Positions 38,732 to 52,766 of a stretch of DNA of 64,000 nucleotides are shown here, piece after piece. The notes beneath the pieces were generated by a model. It saw only the letters and a list, made by a program, of their open reading frames with translations, had not been told where the DNA came from and ran no database searches. Each line of letters begins with the position of its first letter. Positions within the stretch are counted from its first letter, which is position 1. Source of the DNA: Calliopsis andreniformis (taxonomy: Eukaryota > Arthropoda > Insecta > Hymenoptera > Andrenidae); assembly GCF_051401765.1 (NCBI RefSeq), contig NW_027480422.1, forward strand, positions 19,796,001 through 19,860,000, written 5' to 3'. The translations under genes were made by a program, and so were the position numbers.

Positions 38732-41654
38732 TTGTTATACGATGGCAAAACTGTTGTATTTATTTTGTATTTTATGCCTCTGGCGTTGACTGCTAAGGCC
38801 GTAGCTATACGATGTGGTGGAACAACGCCCTAGAGTGAAGCCTAGGTTGCCCGGAACGTAGAAATGACCATGTCTTTCACACTGGTTGCAATTATTCCTG
38901 TTATACGATGGAGAAACTGTTGTATTTATATTATATTGTATGCTTCAGACGTTGACTTCTAAGGCCGTAGCTATTCGATGTGGTGGAGAAACGCCCTAGA
39001 GTGAAGCCTAGGTTGCCCGGAAAGTAGAAATGACCATTACCTCCACACTGTTTGCAATTATTCATTTTATACAATGGAAAAAGTGTTGTATTGATATTGT
39101 TTTTTATAGTTATGGCGTTGACTTCTAAGGCCGTAGCTATTCGATGTGGTGGAGAAATGCCCTAGAGTGAAGCCTAGGATGCCCGCAACGTAGAAATGAC
39201 CATATCTTTCACACTGTTTGCAATTATTCCTGTTATACGATTGAAAAACTGTTTTATCTATATTGTGTTTTATGCTTCTGGCGTTGACTTCTAAGGCCGC
39301 AGCTAATCGATGTGGTGGAGAAACGCCCTAGACTGAAGCTTAGATTGCCCGGAAAGTAGAAATGACCATACCTTTCACACTGGTTGCAATTATTCCTGTT
39401 ATACGATGGAAAAGCTGTTGTATTTGTATTGTATTTTATGCTTCTGGCGTAGACTTCTTAGGCCCTAACTATTCGTTCTGGTGGAACGACGCCCTAGAGA
39501 GAAGCCTAGATTGCCCGGAACGTAGAAATGACCATAACTATCAGACTGGTTGCAATTATGCGTTTTATATGATGGGAAGACTGTTGTACATATATCGTAC
39601 TTTATGCTTCTGGCGTTGACTTCATAGGCCCTAACTATTCGATCTGGTGGAGCAACGCCCTAGAGAGAAGCCTATATTGCCCGGAATGTAGAAATGACCA
39701 TAACTACCAGACTGGTTGCAATTATTCGTTTTATACAATGGAAAGACTGTTGTATTTATATTGTATTTTATGCTTCAGGCGTTGACTTCTTAGGCCCTAA
39801 CTATTCGCACTGGTGGAACAACGCCCTAGAGTGATGCCTAGGTTGCCCGGATCGTAGAAATGACCATTACTTGCACACCGGATGCAATTATTCGTTTTAC
39901 ACGATGGAAAAACTGTTGTATTTATTTTGTATTTGGTGTTCCTGTCGTTGACTTCTTAGGCCCTAACTATTGGATCTGGTGGACCAACGCCCTAGAGTGA
40001 AGCCTAGCTTGCCCGGAACGTAGAAATGACCATTACTACCACACTGTTTGCAATTATTCATATTATACAGTGGAAAAACTGTTGTATTTATATTGTATTT
40101 TATGCTTCTGGCATTGACTTCTAAGGCCCTAACTATTCGATGTGGTGGAGCAACGCCCTAGAGTGAAGCCTAGGTTGCACGGAACGTAGAAATGCCCATT
40201 ACTTTCACACTGGTGGTAATTATTCCTGTTATACGATGGAATAACTGTTGTATTTATATTGTATTTTATGCCTCTGGCGTTGACTTCTCTGGCCGCAGCT
40301 ATTCGATGTGGTGGAGCAACGCCCTAGAGTGAAGCCTAGGTTGCCCGGAACGTAGAAATGACCATACCTTTCACACTGGTTGCAATTATTCCTGTTATAC
40401 GATGGAAAAGCTGTTGTATTTGTATTGTATTTTATGCTTCTGGCGTAGACTTCTTAGGCCCTAACTATTCGATCAAGTGGAATGACGCCCTAGAGTGATG
40501 CCTAGGTTGCCCGTATCGTAGAAATGACCATATCTTTCACACTGGTTGCAATTATTCCTGTTATACGATTGAAAAACTGGTGTATTTCTATTGTATTTTA
40601 TGCTTCTGGCGTTGACTTCTTAGGCCCTAACTATTCATCTGGTGGAGCAACGCCCTAGGGTGAAGCCTAGGTTGCCCGGAACGTAGAAGTGAGCATAACT
40701 TTCATACTGGTTGCAATTATTCGTTTTATACCGTGGAAAAACTGTTGTATTTATATTGTATTTCATGCGTCTGGAGTTGTTTTCTAAGGCCCTAACTATT
40801 CGGCCTGGTGGACCAACGCCCTAGAGCGAAGCCTAGGTTGCACGGAACGTAGAAATGCCCATTACTTTCACACTGGTTGTAATTATTCCTGTTAGACGAT
40901 GGAATAACTCTTGTATTTTTATTTTATTTTGTGCTTCTGGCGTTGACTGCCTGGGCCCTAACTATTCTATCTGGAGGAGCAACGCCCTAGAGTGAAGCCT
41001 AGGTTGCCCGTATCGTAGAAATGACCATATCTTCCACACTGGTTGTAATTATTCCTGTTATACAAGGGAAAAACTGTTGTATTTATATTGTATTTTATGC
41101 TTCTGGCGTTGACTTCTTAGGCCCTAACTATTCGATCTGGTGGAGCACGGCCCTAGAGTGAAGCCTAGGTTGCCCGGAATGCTGAAATGGCCATCACTTT
41201 CACATTCGTTGCAATTATTCTTGTTATACGATGGAAAAACTGTTGTATTTATTTTGTATTTTATGCCTCTGGCGTTGACTCCTAAGGCCGTAGCTATTCG
41301 ATGTGGTGCAGCAACGCCCTAGAGTGAAGCCTAGGTTGCCCGGAACGTAGAAATGACCATGTCTTTCACACTGGTTGCAATTATTCGTTTTATACGATGG
41401 AAAGACTGTTGTATTTCTATTGTATTTTATGCTTCTGGCGTTGACTTGTTAGGCCCTAACTATTCGATCTGGAGGAGCAACGCCCTAGAGAGAAGCCTAT
41501 ATTGCCCGGAATGTAGAAATGACCACAACTATCAGACTGGTTGCAATTATTCGTTTTATACAATGGAAAAACTGTTGTATTTATATTGTATTTTATGCTT
41601 CAGGCGTTGACTTCCTGGGACCTAACTATTCTATCTGGAGGAGCAATGCCCTAG
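35680..41654 (+). repeat. 36-monomer block, copy 1 (5975 bp)
   Basis: Tandem with 41655-47629 at offset 5975 (36 x 166 minus 1). Identity begins at the GTGAAG of the unit at 35681 and continues 19 bases past the end of each copy, so the exchange point lies within that 19 bp. Landmarks are CCCAGAACTGAG at the start, the unit with ACTATTCATCTGG near 40631 (two bases short), and CTGGAGGAGCAACG near 40972. The first 3.05 kb is also present at 59080-62131. Confidence 0.9.
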
Positions 41655-44600
41655 AGTGAAGCCTAGGTTGCCCAGAACTGAGAAATGACCATCACCTTCA
41701 CTCTGGTTGCAATTATTCCTGTTATACGATGGAAAAACTGTGTTATTTATATTGTATTTTATGCTTCTGGCGTAGGCTTCTTAGGCCCTAACTATTCGAT
41801 CTGGGGGAACCACGCCCTAGACTGAAGCCTAGGTTGCCCGGAACGTACAAATGACCATCACTTTCACACTGGTTGCAATTATTCCTGTTATACGATGGAA
41901 AAAGTGTTGTATTTATATTGTATTTTATGCTTCTGGCGTTGACTTCTAAGGCCGCAGCTATTCGATGTGGTGGAGCAACGCCCTAGAGTGAAGCCTAGGT
42001 TGCCCGGAACGTAGAAATGACCATAGCTTTCACACTGGTTGCAATTACTCGTTTTATACGATGGAAAGACTGTTGTATTTATATTGTATTTTATAGTTAT
42101 GGCGTTGACTTCTTAGGCCCTAACTATTCGATCAGGTGGAGCAACGCCCTAGTGTGAAGCCTAGGTTGCCCGGAACGTAGAAATGACCATAACTTTCATA
42201 CTGGTTGCAATTATTCGTTTTATACGATGGAAAAACTGTTGTATTAATTTTGTATTTGGTGCCTCTGGCGTTGACTTCTTAGGCCCTAACTATTCGATGT
42301 GGTTGAACAACGCCATAGAGTGAAGCCTAGATTGCCCGGAACGTAGAAACGACCATAGCTTTCATACTGGTTGCAATTATTCGTTTTATACGATGGAAAA
42401 ACTGTTGTATTTATTTTGTATTTGGTGCTCCTGGCGTTGACTTCTTAGGCCCTAGCTATTGGATCTGGTGCGGCAGCGCCCTAGGGTGTAGCCTAGGTTG
42501 CCCGGAACGTGGAAATGACCATAACTATCAGACTGGTTGCAATTACTCGTTTTATACGATGGAACGACTGTTGTATTTATATTGGATTTTATAGTTATGG
42601 CGTTGTGTTCTAGGGCCGTAGCTATTGGATGTGGTTGAGCAACGCCCTAGAGTGAAGCCTAGGATGCCCGCAGCGTAGAAATGACCATATCTTTCACACT
42701 GTTTGCAATTATTCATATTATACAGTGGAAAAACAGTTGTATTTATATTGCATCTTATGCTTCTGGCATTGACTTCTAAGGCCCTAACTATTCAATGTGG
42801 TGGAGCAACGTCCTAGAGTGAAGCCTTGGTTGCCCGGAACGTAGAAATGACCATAGCTTTCACACTGGTTGCAATTATTCCTGTTATACAAGAGAAAAAC
42901 TGTTGTATTCATATTGTATTTTATGCTTCTGGCGTTGACTTCTTAGGCCCTATCTATTCGATCTGGCGGAGCAACGCCCTAGAGTGTAGCCTAGGTTGCC
43001 CGGAACGTGGAAATGACCATCACTTTCACACTGGTTGCAATTATTCTTGTTATGCGATCGAAAAACTGTTGTATTTATTTTGCATTTTATGCCTCTGGCG
43101 TTGACTCCTAAGGCCGTAGCTATTCGATGTGGTGGAGCAACGCCCTAGAGTGAAGCCTAGGTTGCCCGGAACGTATAAATGACCATAGCTTTCATACTTG
43201 TTGCAATTATTCCTGTTATACGAGGGAAAAACTGTTGTATTTATATTGTATTTTATGCTTCTGGCGTTGACTTCTTAGTCCCTAACTATTCGATCTGGTG
43301 GAGCATGGCCCTACAGTGAAGCCTAGGTTGCACGGAACGTAGAAATGCCCATTACTTTCACACTGGTGGTAATTATTCCTGTTATACGATGGAAGAAGTG
43401 TTGTATTTATATTGTATTTTATGCTTCTGGCGATGACTTCTAAGGCCGCAGCTATTCGATGTGGTGGAGCAACGCCCTAGAGTGAAGCCTAGGTTGCCCG
43501 GAACGTAGAAATGACCATAGCTTTCACACTGGTTGCAATTACTCGTTTTATACGATGGAAAGACTGTTGTATTTATATTGTATTTTATAGTTATGGCGTT
43601 GTCTTCTAGGGCCGTAGCTATTGGATCTGGCGGACCAACGCCCTAGAGTGAAGCAAAGGTTGCCAGGAATGTAGAAATGTCCATCACTTTCACACTGGTT
43701 GCAATTATTCTTGTTATACGATCGAAAAACTGTTGTATTTATTTTGCATTTTATGCCTCTGGCGTTGACTCCTATGGCCGTAGCTATTCGGTGTGGTGGA
43801 GTAACGCCCTAGAGTGAAGCCTAGGTTGCCCGGAACGTATAAATGACCATAGCTTTCATACTTGATGCAGTTATTCCTGTTATACAAGGGAAGAACTGTT
43901 GTATTTATATTGTATTTTATGCTTCTGGCGTTGACTTCTTAGTCCCTAACCATTCGATCTGGTGGAGCATGGCCCTAAAGTGAAGCCTAGGTTGCACGGA
44001 ACTTAGAAATGCCCATTACTTTCACACTGGTGGTAATTATTCCTGTTATACGATGGAAAAAGTGTAGTATTTATATTGTATTTTATGCTTCTGGCGTTGA
44101 CTTCTAAGGCCGCAGCTATTCGATGTGGGGGAGCAACGCCCTAGAGTGAAGCCTAGGTTGCCCGGAACGTAGAAATGACCATAGCTTTCACACTGGTTGC
44201 AATTACTCGTTTTATACGATGGAAAGACTGTTGTATTTATATTGTATTTTATAGTTATGGCGTTGTCTTCTAGGGCCGTAGCTATTGCATCTGGCGGACC
44301 AACGCCTTAGAGTGAAGCCTAGGTTGCCCGGAACGTAGAAATGACCATAACATTCATACTGGTTGCAATTATTTCTGTTATACAAGGGAAAAACTGTTGT
44401 ATTTTTATTGTATTTTATGCTTCTGGCGTTGACTTCTTAGGCCCTAACCATTCGATCTGGTGGAGCAACGCCCTAGAGTGAAGCCTAGGTTGCACGGAAC
44501 GTAGAAATGACCATTACTTCCTCACTGTTTGCAATTATTCATTTTATACAATGGAAAAACTGTTGTATTTATATTGTTTTTTATAGTTATGGCGTTCACT

Positions 44601-47600
44601 TCTAAGGCCGTAGCTATTCGATGTGGTGGAGCAATGCCCTAGAGTGAAGCCTAGGATGCCCGAAACGTAGAAATGACCATATCTTTCACACTGTTTGCAA
44701 TTATTCTTGTTATACGATGGCAAAACTGTTGTATTTATTTTGTATTTTATGCCTCTGGCGTTGACTGCTAAGGCCGTAGCTATACGATGTGGTGGAACAA
44801 CGCCCTAGAGTGAAGCCTAGGTTGCCCGGAACGTAGAAATGACCATGTCTTTCACACTGGTTGCAATTATTCCTGTTATACGATGGAGAAACTGTTGTAT
44901 TTATATTATATTGTATGCTTCAGACGTTGACTTCTAAGGCCGTAGCTATTCGATGTGGTGGAGAAACGCCCTAGAGTGAAGCCTAGGTTGCCCGGAAAGT
45001 AGAAATGACCATTACCTCCACACTGTTTGCAATTATTCATTTTATACAATGGAAAAAGTGTTGTATTGATATTGTTTTTTATAGTTATGGCGTTGACTTC
45101 TAAGGCCGTAGCTATTCGATGTGGTGGAGAAATGCCCTAGAGTGAAGCCTAGGATGCCCGCAACGTAGAAATGACCATATCTTTCACACTGTTTGCAATT
45201 ATTCCTGTTATACGATTGAAAAACTGTTTTATCTATATTGTGTTTTATGCTTCTGGCGTTGACTTCTAAGGCCGCAGCTAATCGATGTGGTGGAGAAACG
45301 CCCTAGACTGAAGCTTAGATTGCCCGGAAAGTAGAAATGACCATACCTTTCACACTGGTTGCAATTATTCCTGTTATACGATGGAAAAGCTGTTGTATTT
45401 GTATTGTATTTTATGCTTCTGGCGTAGACTTCTTAGGCCCTAACTATTCGTTCTGGTGGAACGACGCCCTAGAGAGAAGCCTAGATTGCCCGGAACGTAG
45501 AAATGACCATAACTATCAGACTGGTTGCAATTATGCGTTTTATATGATGGGAAGACTGTTGTACATATATCGTACTTTATGCTTCTGGCGTTGACTTCAT
45601 AGGCCCTAACTATTCGATCTGGTGGAGCAACGCCCTAGAGAGAAGCCTATATTGCCCGGAATGTAGAAATGACCATAACTACCAGACTGGTTGCAATTAT
45701 TCGTTTTATACAATGGAAAGACTGTTGTATTTATATTGTATTTTATGCTTCAGGCGTTGACTTCTTAGGCCCTAACTATTCGCACTGGTGGAACAACGCC
45801 CTAGAGTGATGCCTAGGTTGCCCGGATCGTAGAAATGACCATTACTTGCACACCGGATGCAATTATTCGTTTTACACGATGGAAAAACTGTTGTATTTAT
45901 TTTGTATTTGGTGTTCCTGTCGTTGACTTCTTAGGCCCTAACTATTGGATCTGGTGGACCAACGCCCTAGAGTGAAGCCTAGCTTGCCCGGAACGTAGAA
46001 ATGACCATTACTACCACACTGTTTGCAATTATTCATATTATACAGTGGAAAAACTGTTGTATTTATATTGTATTTTATGCTTCTGGCATTGACTTCTAAG
46101 GCCCTAACTATTCGATGTGGTGGAGCAACGCCCTAGAGTGAAGCCTAGGTTGCACGGAACGTAGAAATGCCCATTACTTTCACACTGGTGGTAATTATTC
46201 CTGTTATACGATGGAATAACTGTTGTATTTATATTGTATTTTATGCCTCTGGCGTTGACTTCTCTGGCCGCAGCTATTCGATGTGGTGGAGCAACGCCCT
46301 AGAGTGAAGCCTAGGTTGCCCGGAACGTAGAAATGACCATACCTTTCACACTGGTTGCAATTATTCCTGTTATACGATGGAAAAGCTGTTGTATTTGTAT
46401 TGTATTTTATGCTTCTGGCGTAGACTTCTTAGGCCCTAACTATTCGATCAAGTGGAATGACGCCCTAGAGTGATGCCTAGGTTGCCCGTATCGTAGAAAT
46501 GACCATATCTTTCACACTGGTTGCAATTATTCCTGTTATACGATTGAAAAACTGGTGTATTTCTATTGTATTTTATGCTTCTGGCGTTGACTTCTTAGGC
46601 CCTAACTATTCATCTGGTGGAGCAACGCCCTAGGGTGAAGCCTAGGTTGCCCGGAACGTAGAAGTGAGCATAACTTTCATACTGGTTGCAATTATTCGTT
46701 TTATACCGTGGAAAAACTGTTGTATTTATATTGTATTTCATGCGTCTGGAGTTGTTTTCTAAGGCCCTAACTATTCGGCCTGGTGGACCAACGCCCTAGA
46801 GCGAAGCCTAGGTTGCACGGAACGTAGAAATGCCCATTACTTTCACACTGGTTGTAATTATTCCTGTTAGACGATGGAATAACTCTTGTATTTTTATTTT
46901 ATTTTGTGCTTCTGGCGTTGACTGCCTGGGCCCTAACTATTCTATCTGGAGGAGCAACGCCCTAGAGTGAAGCCTAGGTTGCCCGTATCGTAGAAATGAC
47001 CATATCTTCCACACTGGTTGTAATTATTCCTGTTATACAAGGGAAAAACTGTTGTATTTATATTGTATTTTATGCTTCTGGCGTTGACTTCTTAGGCCCT
47101 AACTATTCGATCTGGTGGAGCACGGCCCTAGAGTGAAGCCTAGGTTGCCCGGAATGCTGAAATGGCCATCACTTTCACATTCGTTGCAATTATTCTTGTT
47201 ATACGATGGAAAAACTGTTGTATTTATTTTGTATTTTATGCCTCTGGCGTTGACTCCTAAGGCCGTAGCTATTCGATGTGGTGCAGCAACGCCCTAGAGT
47301 GAAGCCTAGGTTGCCCGGAACGTAGAAATGACCATGTCTTTCACACTGGTTGCAATTATTCGTTTTATACGATGGAAAGACTGTTGTATTTCTATTGTAT
47401 TTTATGCTTCTGGCGTTGACTTGTTAGGCCCTAACTATTCGATCTGGAGGAGCAACGCCCTAGAGAGAAGCCTATATTGCCCGGAATGTAGAAATGACCA
47501 CAACTATCAGACTGGTTGCAATTATTCGTTTTATACAATGGAAAAACTGTTGTATTTATATTGTATTTTATGCTTCAGGCGTTGACTTCCTGGGACCTAA

Positions 47601-47629
47601 CTATTCTATCTGGAGGAGCAATGCCCTAG
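41655..47629 (+). repeat. 36-monomer block, copy 2 (5975 bp)
   Basis: Near-identical, directly adjacent copy of 35680-41654. Noticed differences are single bases, for example CTTGATGCAG near 43862 for CTTGTTGCAG, and GTGGGGGAG near 44126 for GTGGTGGAG. Homology stops at 47649, where CCCGGAATGC replaces CCCAGAACTG. Such similarity over 6 kb indicates one of the youngest events in the window. Confidence 0.9.
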
Positions 47630-50442
47630 AGTGAAGCCTAGGTTGCCCGGAATGCAGAAATGACCATCACTTTCACACTGGTGGCAATTATTCCTGTTAC
47701 ACGATGGAGACTGTTGGATTTTTAATGTATTTTATGCTTCTGGCATTGACTTCTTAGGCCCTAACTATTCGATCTGGTGGAGCAACGCCCTAGGGTGAAG
47801 CCTACGTTGCCCGGAACGTAGAAATGACCATCACTTTCACACTGGTTGCAATTATTCCTGTTATAGGATAGAAAACCTGTTTTATTTATATTGTATTTTA
47901 TGCTTCTGGCGTTGACTTCTAAGGCCGCAGCTATTCGATGTGCTGGAACGACGCCGTAGAGTGCAGCCTAGATTGCCAGTATCGTAGAAATGACCATATC
48001 TTTCACACTGGTTGCAATTATTCGTTTTATACGATGGAAAGACTGTTGTATTTCTATTGTATTTTATGCTTCTGGCGTTGACTTGTTAGGCCCTAACTAT
48101 TCGATCTGGAGGAGCAACGCCCTAGAGAGAAGCCTATATTGCCCGGAATGTAGAAATGACCATAACTATCAGACTGGTTGCAATTATTCGTTTTATACAA
48201 TGGAAAAACTGTTGTATTTATATTGTATTTTATGCTTCTGGCGTTGACTTGTTAGGCCCTAACTATACGATCTGGTGGAGCAACGCCCTAGAGTGAAGCC
48301 TAGGTTGCCCCGAATGTAGAAATGACCATCACTTTCACAATGGTTGCAGTTATTCTTGTTATACGATGGAAAAACTGTTGTATTTATTATGTATTTTATG
48401 CCTCTGGCGTTGACTCCTAAGGCCGTAGCTATTCGATGTGGTGGAGCAACGTCCTAGAGTGAAGCCTAGGTTGCCCGGAACGTAGAAAAGACCATGTCTT
48501 TCACACTGGTTGCAATTATTACTGTTATACGATGGAAAAACTGTTGTATTTATATTACATTTTAAGCTGCAGACGTTGGCTTCTAAGGCAGTAGCTATTC
48601 GAAGTTGTGGAGAAACGCCCTAGAGTGAAGCCTAGGTTGCCCGGAAAGTAGAAATGACCATTACCTCCGCACTGTTAGCAATTATTCATTTTATACAATG
48701 GAAAAACTGTTGTATTAATATTGTTTTTTATAGTTATGGCGTTGACTTCTAAGGCCGTAGCTATTCGATGTGGTTGCGCAACGCCCTAGAGTGAAGCCTA
48801 GGTTGCCCGGAACGTAGAAATGACCATTACTTCCACACTGTTTGCAATTATTCATATCATACAGTGGAAAAACTGTTGTATTTATATGGCATTTTATGCT
48901 TCTGGCATTGACTTCTAAGGCCCTAACTATTCGATGTGGTGGAGCAACGCCCTAGAGTGAAGCCTAGGTTGCCCGGAACGTATAAATGACCATAGCTTTC
49001 ATACTGGTTGCAATTATTCGTTTTATACGATGGGAAAGCTGTTGTATTTATTTTGTATTCGGTGCTCCTGGCGTTGACTTCTTAGGCCCTAGCTATTGGA
49101 TCTCGTGGAACAACGCCCTAGAGTGAAGCCTAGTTTGCCCGGAACGTAGTAATGACCATAACATTCATACTGGTTGCAATTATACGTTTTATACGATGGA
49201 AAAACTGTTGTATTTTTATTTTATTTTATGCTTCTAGCGTTGACTTCTATGTCCCTAGCTAATCGATGTGGTGGAGCAACGCCCTAGAGTGAAGCCTAGG
49301 TTGCGCGGAACGTAGAAATGACCATACCTTTCACACTGGTTGCAATTATTCCTGTTATACAAGGGAAAAACTGTTGTATTTATATTGTATTTTATGCTTC
49401 TGGCGTTGACTTCCTGGGCCCTAACTATTCTATCTGGAGGATCAACGACCTGGAGTGATTCCTAGGTTGCCTGGAATGCAGAAATAACCATCACTTTCAC
49501 ACAGGTGGCAATTATTCCTGTTATACGATGGACAAACTGTTGGATTTTTAATGTACTTTATGCTTCTGGCGTTGACTTCTAAGGCCCTATGTATTCGATC
49601 TGGTGGAGCAATGTCTCAGTGTTAAGTCTAGGATGCCCGGAACGCAGAAATGGCCATTACTTTCACACTGGTTGCAATTACTCATTTTATGCGATGGAAA
49701 AACTGTTGTACATATATCGTATTTTATGCTTCTAGCATTGACTTCTTAGGCCCTAACTATTCGATATGGTGGAGCAACGCCCTAGAGTGAAGCCTAGGTT
49801 GCCCGAAACGTAGAAATGACCATAACTATCAGACTGGTTGCAATTATTCGTTTTATGAGATGGAAAGACTGTTGTATTTATATTGTATTTTATAGCTATG
49901 GCGTTGTCTTCTAGGGCCGTAGCTATTCGATGTGGTTGAGCAACGCCCTAGACTGAAACATAGGTTGCCCGATACGTAGAAATGGCCATTACTTCCACAC
50001 TGTTTGCAATTATTCGTATTATACAGTGGAACAACTGTTGTATTTTTATGGCATTTTATGTTTCTTGCTTTGACTTCTGAGGCCCTAACTATTCGATGTG
50101 GTGGAGCAACGCCCTAGAGCGAAGCCTAGGCTGCCCGGAACGTAGAAGTGACCATAGCTTTCACACTGGTTGCATTTATTCCTGTTATACAAGGGAAAAA
50201 CTGTTGCATTTATATTGTATTTTATGCTTCTGGCGTTGACTTCTTAGGCCCTAACTATTCGATCTGGTGGAGCATGGCCCTAGAGTGAAGCCTAGGTTGC
50301 CCGGAACGTAGAAATGACCATGTCTTTCACACTGGTTGCAAATATTCGTGTTATACGATGGAAAAACTGTTGTATTTATATTATATTGTATGCTTCAGAC
50401 GTTGACTTCTAAGGCCGTAGCTATTCGATGTGGTGGAGAAAT
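47630..50442 (+). repeat. Divergent monomers without a long partner
   Basis: About 17 units that keep the 166 bp phase but differ from each other and from the large blocks. A short relation exists: 47324-47577 resembles 47986-48239 at offset 662 (4 units minus 2). Oddities include a 2 bp loss in GATGGAGACTG near 47706, a unit with TTTAAGCTGCAGACG near 48560, and the marker unit with GGATTTTTAATG at 49527. About 50107-50300 reappears at 62887-63080 (offset 12780). Confidence 0.75.
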
Positions 50443-51604
50443 GCCCTAGAGTGAAGCCTAGGTTGCCCGGAAAGTAGAAATGACCATTACCTCCACACTG
50501 TTTGCAATTATTCATTTTATACAATGGAAAAACTGTTGTATTTATATTGTTTTTTATAGTTATGGCGTTGACTTCTAAGGCCGTAGCTATTCGATGTGGT
50601 GGAGCAATGGCCTAGAGTGAAGCCTAGGACGCCCGCAACGTAGAAATGACCATATCTTTCACACTGTTTGCAATTATTCCTGTTATACGATTGAAAAACT
50701 GTTTTATCTATATTGTGTTTTATGCTTCTGGCGTTGACTTCTAAGGCCGCAGCTAATCGATGTGGTGGAGAAACGCCCTAGAGTGAAGCCTAGATTGCCC
50801 GGAAAGTAGAAATGACCATACCTTTCACACTGGTTGCAATTATTCCTGTTATACGATGGAAAAGCTGTTGTATTTGTATTGTATTTTATGCTTCTGGCGT
50901 AGACTTCTTAGGCCCTAACTATTCGATCTGGTGGAACGACGCCCTAGAGAGAAGCCTAGATTGCCCGGAACGTAGAAATGACCATAACTATCAGACTGGT
51001 TGCAATTATTCGTTTTATACGATGGAAAGACTGTTGTACATATATCGTATTGTATGCTTCTGGCGTTGACTTCATAGGCCCTAACTATTCGATCTGGTGG
51101 AGCAACGCCCTAGGGTGAAGCCTAGGTTGCCCTGAACGTAGAAATAACCATAACTTTCATACTGGATGCAATTATACGTTTTATACGATGGAAAAACTGT
51201 TGTATTTATTTTGTGATTGGTGCTCCTGGCGTTGACTTCTTAGGCCCTGACTATTGGATCTGGTGGACCAACGCCCTAGAGTGAAGCCTAGCTTGCCCGG
51301 AACGTAGAAATGACCATTACTTCCACACTGTTTGCAATTATTCATATTATACAGTTGAAAAACTGTTGTATTTATATTGTATTTTATGCTTCTGGCATTG
51401 ACTTCTAAAGCCCTAACTATTCGATGTGGTGGAGCAACGCCTTAGAGTGAAGCCTAGGTTGCCCGGAAAGTAGATATGACCATAGCTTTCACACTGGTTG
51501 CAATTATTCCTGTTATACGATTTAAAAACTGTTTTATCTATATTGTGTTTTATGCTTCTGGCATTGACTTCTAAGGCCGCAGCTATTCGATGTGGTGGAG
51601 AAAC
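50443..51604 (+). repeat. 7-monomer tandem duplication, left copy (1162 bp)
   Basis: Matches 51605-52766 at exactly 7 x 166. It includes the GGACGCCCGCAACG unit (50628 and 51790), the GTAGACTTCTTAGG unit and the unit with TTTGTGATTGGTG. Only one internal difference was noticed: GGCATTGAC near 51561 against GGCGTTGAC near 52723. The left edge is the change AATGCC/AACGCC at 50442/51604. Confidence 0.9.
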
Positions 51605-52766
51605 GCCCTAGAGTGAAGCCTAGGTTGCCCGGAAAGTAGAAATGACCATTACCTCCACACTGTTTGCAATTATTCATTTTATACAATGGAAAAACTGTTG
51701 TATTTATATTGTTTTTTATAGTTATGGCGTTGACTTCTAAGGCCGTAGCTATTCGATGTGGTGGAGCAATGGCCTAGAGTGAAGCCTAGGACGCCCGCAA
51801 CGTAGAAATGACCATATCTTTCACACTGTTTGCAATTATTCCTGTTATACGATTGAAAAACTGTTTTATCTATATTGTGTTTTATGCTTCTGGCGTTGAC
51901 TTCTAAGGCCGCAGCTAATCGATGTGGTGGAGAAACGCCCTAGAGTGAAGCCTAGATTGCCCGGAAAGTAGAAATGACCATACCTTTCACACTGGTTGCA
52001 ATTATTCCTGTTATACGATGGAAAAGCTGTTGTATTTGTATTGTATTTTATGCTTCTGGCGTAGACTTCTTAGGCCCTAACTATTCGATCTGGTGGAACG
52101 ACGCCCTAGAGAGAAGCCTAGATTGCCCGGAACGTAGAAATGACCATAACTATCAGACTGGTTGCAATTATTCGTTTTATACGATGGAAAGACTGTTGTA
52201 CATATATCGTATTGTATGCTTCTGGCGTTGACTTCATAGGCCCTAACTATTCGATCTGGTGGAGCAACGCCCTAGGGTGAAGCCTAGGTTGCCCTGAACG
52301 TAGAAATAACCATAACTTTCATACTGGATGCAATTATACGTTTTATACGATGGAAAAACTGTTGTATTTATTTTGTGATTGGTGCTCCTGGCGTTGACTT
52401 CTTAGGCCCTGACTATTGGATCTGGTGGACCAACGCCCTAGAGTGAAGCCTAGCTTGCCCGGAACGTAGAAATGACCATTACTTCCACACTGTTTGCAAT
52501 TATTCATATTATACAGTTGAAAAACTGTTGTATTTATATTGTATTTTATGCTTCTGGCATTGACTTCTAAAGCCCTAACTATTCGATGTGGTGGAGCAAC
52601 GCCTTAGAGTGAAGCCTAGGTTGCCCGGAAAGTAGATATGACCATAGCTTTCACACTGGTTGCAATTATTCCTGTTATACGATTTAAAAACTGTTTTATC
52701 TATATTGTGTTTTATGCTTCTGGCGTTGACTTCTAAGGCCGCAGCTATTCGATGTGGTGGAGAAAC
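51605..52766 (+). repeat. 7-monomer tandem duplication, right copy (1162 bp)
   Basis: Directly adjacent copy. Similarity to the start of the unit continues past its end to about 52852, with TAGATTGCC for TAGGTTGCC. It then switches in AATGGAAAGGCTG to the unit type seen near 50870, which makes a hybrid monomer at the edge. A hybrid unit at the end of a tandem duplication is the signature of out-of-register exchange. Confidence 0.88.
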
